Below, piece after piece: positions 5,830-6,058 of a stretch of 6,058 nt of DNA. This stretch comes from Xanthobacteraceae bacterium. Its GTDB lineage: Bacteria > Pseudomonadota > Alphaproteobacteria > Rhizobiales > Xanthobacteraceae. Numbering within the stretch: the stretch's first letter is position 1; the number at the start of each line of letters is the position of its first letter. Where the stretch lies: positions 1 to 6,058 of the forward strand of contig JASHXX010000228.1 of assembly GCA_030043335.1 (NCBI GenBank), in the 5' to 3' direction. Below the pieces are notes generated by a model. It saw nothing but the letters and a program-made list of their open reading frames with translations. It did not search any database and had not been told where the DNA came from. The position numbers and the translations under genes are program-made.

Positions 5830-6058
5830 CCGGGACGTCTCCTCCCCAAGCCGACGCCGGTCGAGCCCGCGCGCAAAGCTTGCGCGACACCCTGACCGGT
5901 CCACGCGATCCTGCCTAGCATATTTCGGCGCCATCTCCGGCGCGGCCAGCATCAGCGCCTTGACGAGCGGTGAGCGCATGATTGACCCCGGTGCTGCGAT
6001 GCAGGTGACGGGCGCTGCAAAAACTCGGGGCCGCGGCCAGCGCGGCGCGCCGTGTAAT
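5830..6058 (-). other. SDR upstream leader, no convincing gene
   Basis: This is the 5' region of the SDR gene up to the window edge. A minus-strand frame is open from an ATG at 5979 into the SDR (50 extra residues, starting MRSPLVKALML). Only its first 20 or so codons look GC3-rich, and no family motif is visible. I treat it as leader rather than protein. It may hold the promoter, but no -35/-10 pair was convincing. Confidence 0.45.
5870..5886. promoter_or_regulatory. Perfect inverted repeat in the SDR leader, candidate operator
   Basis: CGCGCAA (5870-5876) and TTGCGCG (5880-5886) are perfect 7-bp arms around a 3-nt centre, 40 nt upstream of the SDR start codon. This could be an operator for a dimeric regulator or a short RNA hairpin. 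The regulator family cannot be inferred, and a chance palindrome is possible. Confidence 0.35.

Overview
This GC-rich window looks like the chromosome of an alphaproteobacterium, probably a Rhizobiales member near Bradyrhizobium, Rhodopseudomonas or Pseudolabrys. The evidence is an alphaproteobacterial 5-aminolevulinate synthase start, an FNR/FixK-type box upstream of it, and two copies of a palindromic intergenic repeat of a kind I associate with that order. The genus is inference.

Layout. On the minus strand, 1-212 is the 5' end of hemA (first step of haem synthesis), with a regulatory leader at 213-427. A 96-bp two-hairpin repeat (428-523) follows and overlaps the stop codon of a minus-strand crotonase-fold gene (521-1321). 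A 150-bp divergent spacer leads into a plus-strand run: a second crotonase-fold enzyme (1472-2263), a VOC/glyoxalase-like protein (2293-3066) and an exported, probably outer-membrane beta-barrel protein (3144-4052). Two minus-strand genes converge on this run: a third crotonase-fold enzyme (4128-4895) and, upstream of it, an RhlG/FabG-like NADPH-type short-chain reductase (5047-5829). A second copy of the 96-bp repeat (4954-5049) lies between these two and again overlaps a stop codon. Positions 5830-6058 hold the reductase leader with a perfect inverted repeat and no convincing gene.

Function. Three crotonase-superfamily paralogues with different active-site residues, a VOC protein and a ketoacyl reductase-like SDR suggest a peripheral acyl-CoA pathway (fatty, aromatic or terpenoid acids). 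No acyl-CoA ligase, dehydrogenase or thiolase is present, so the substrate cannot be named.

I see no CRISPR array, transposase, defence module or RNA gene. The most interesting signal is the repeat pair: its seven differences all leave hairpin pairing intact in minus-strand RNA, and each copy contains the stop codon of the gene before it.
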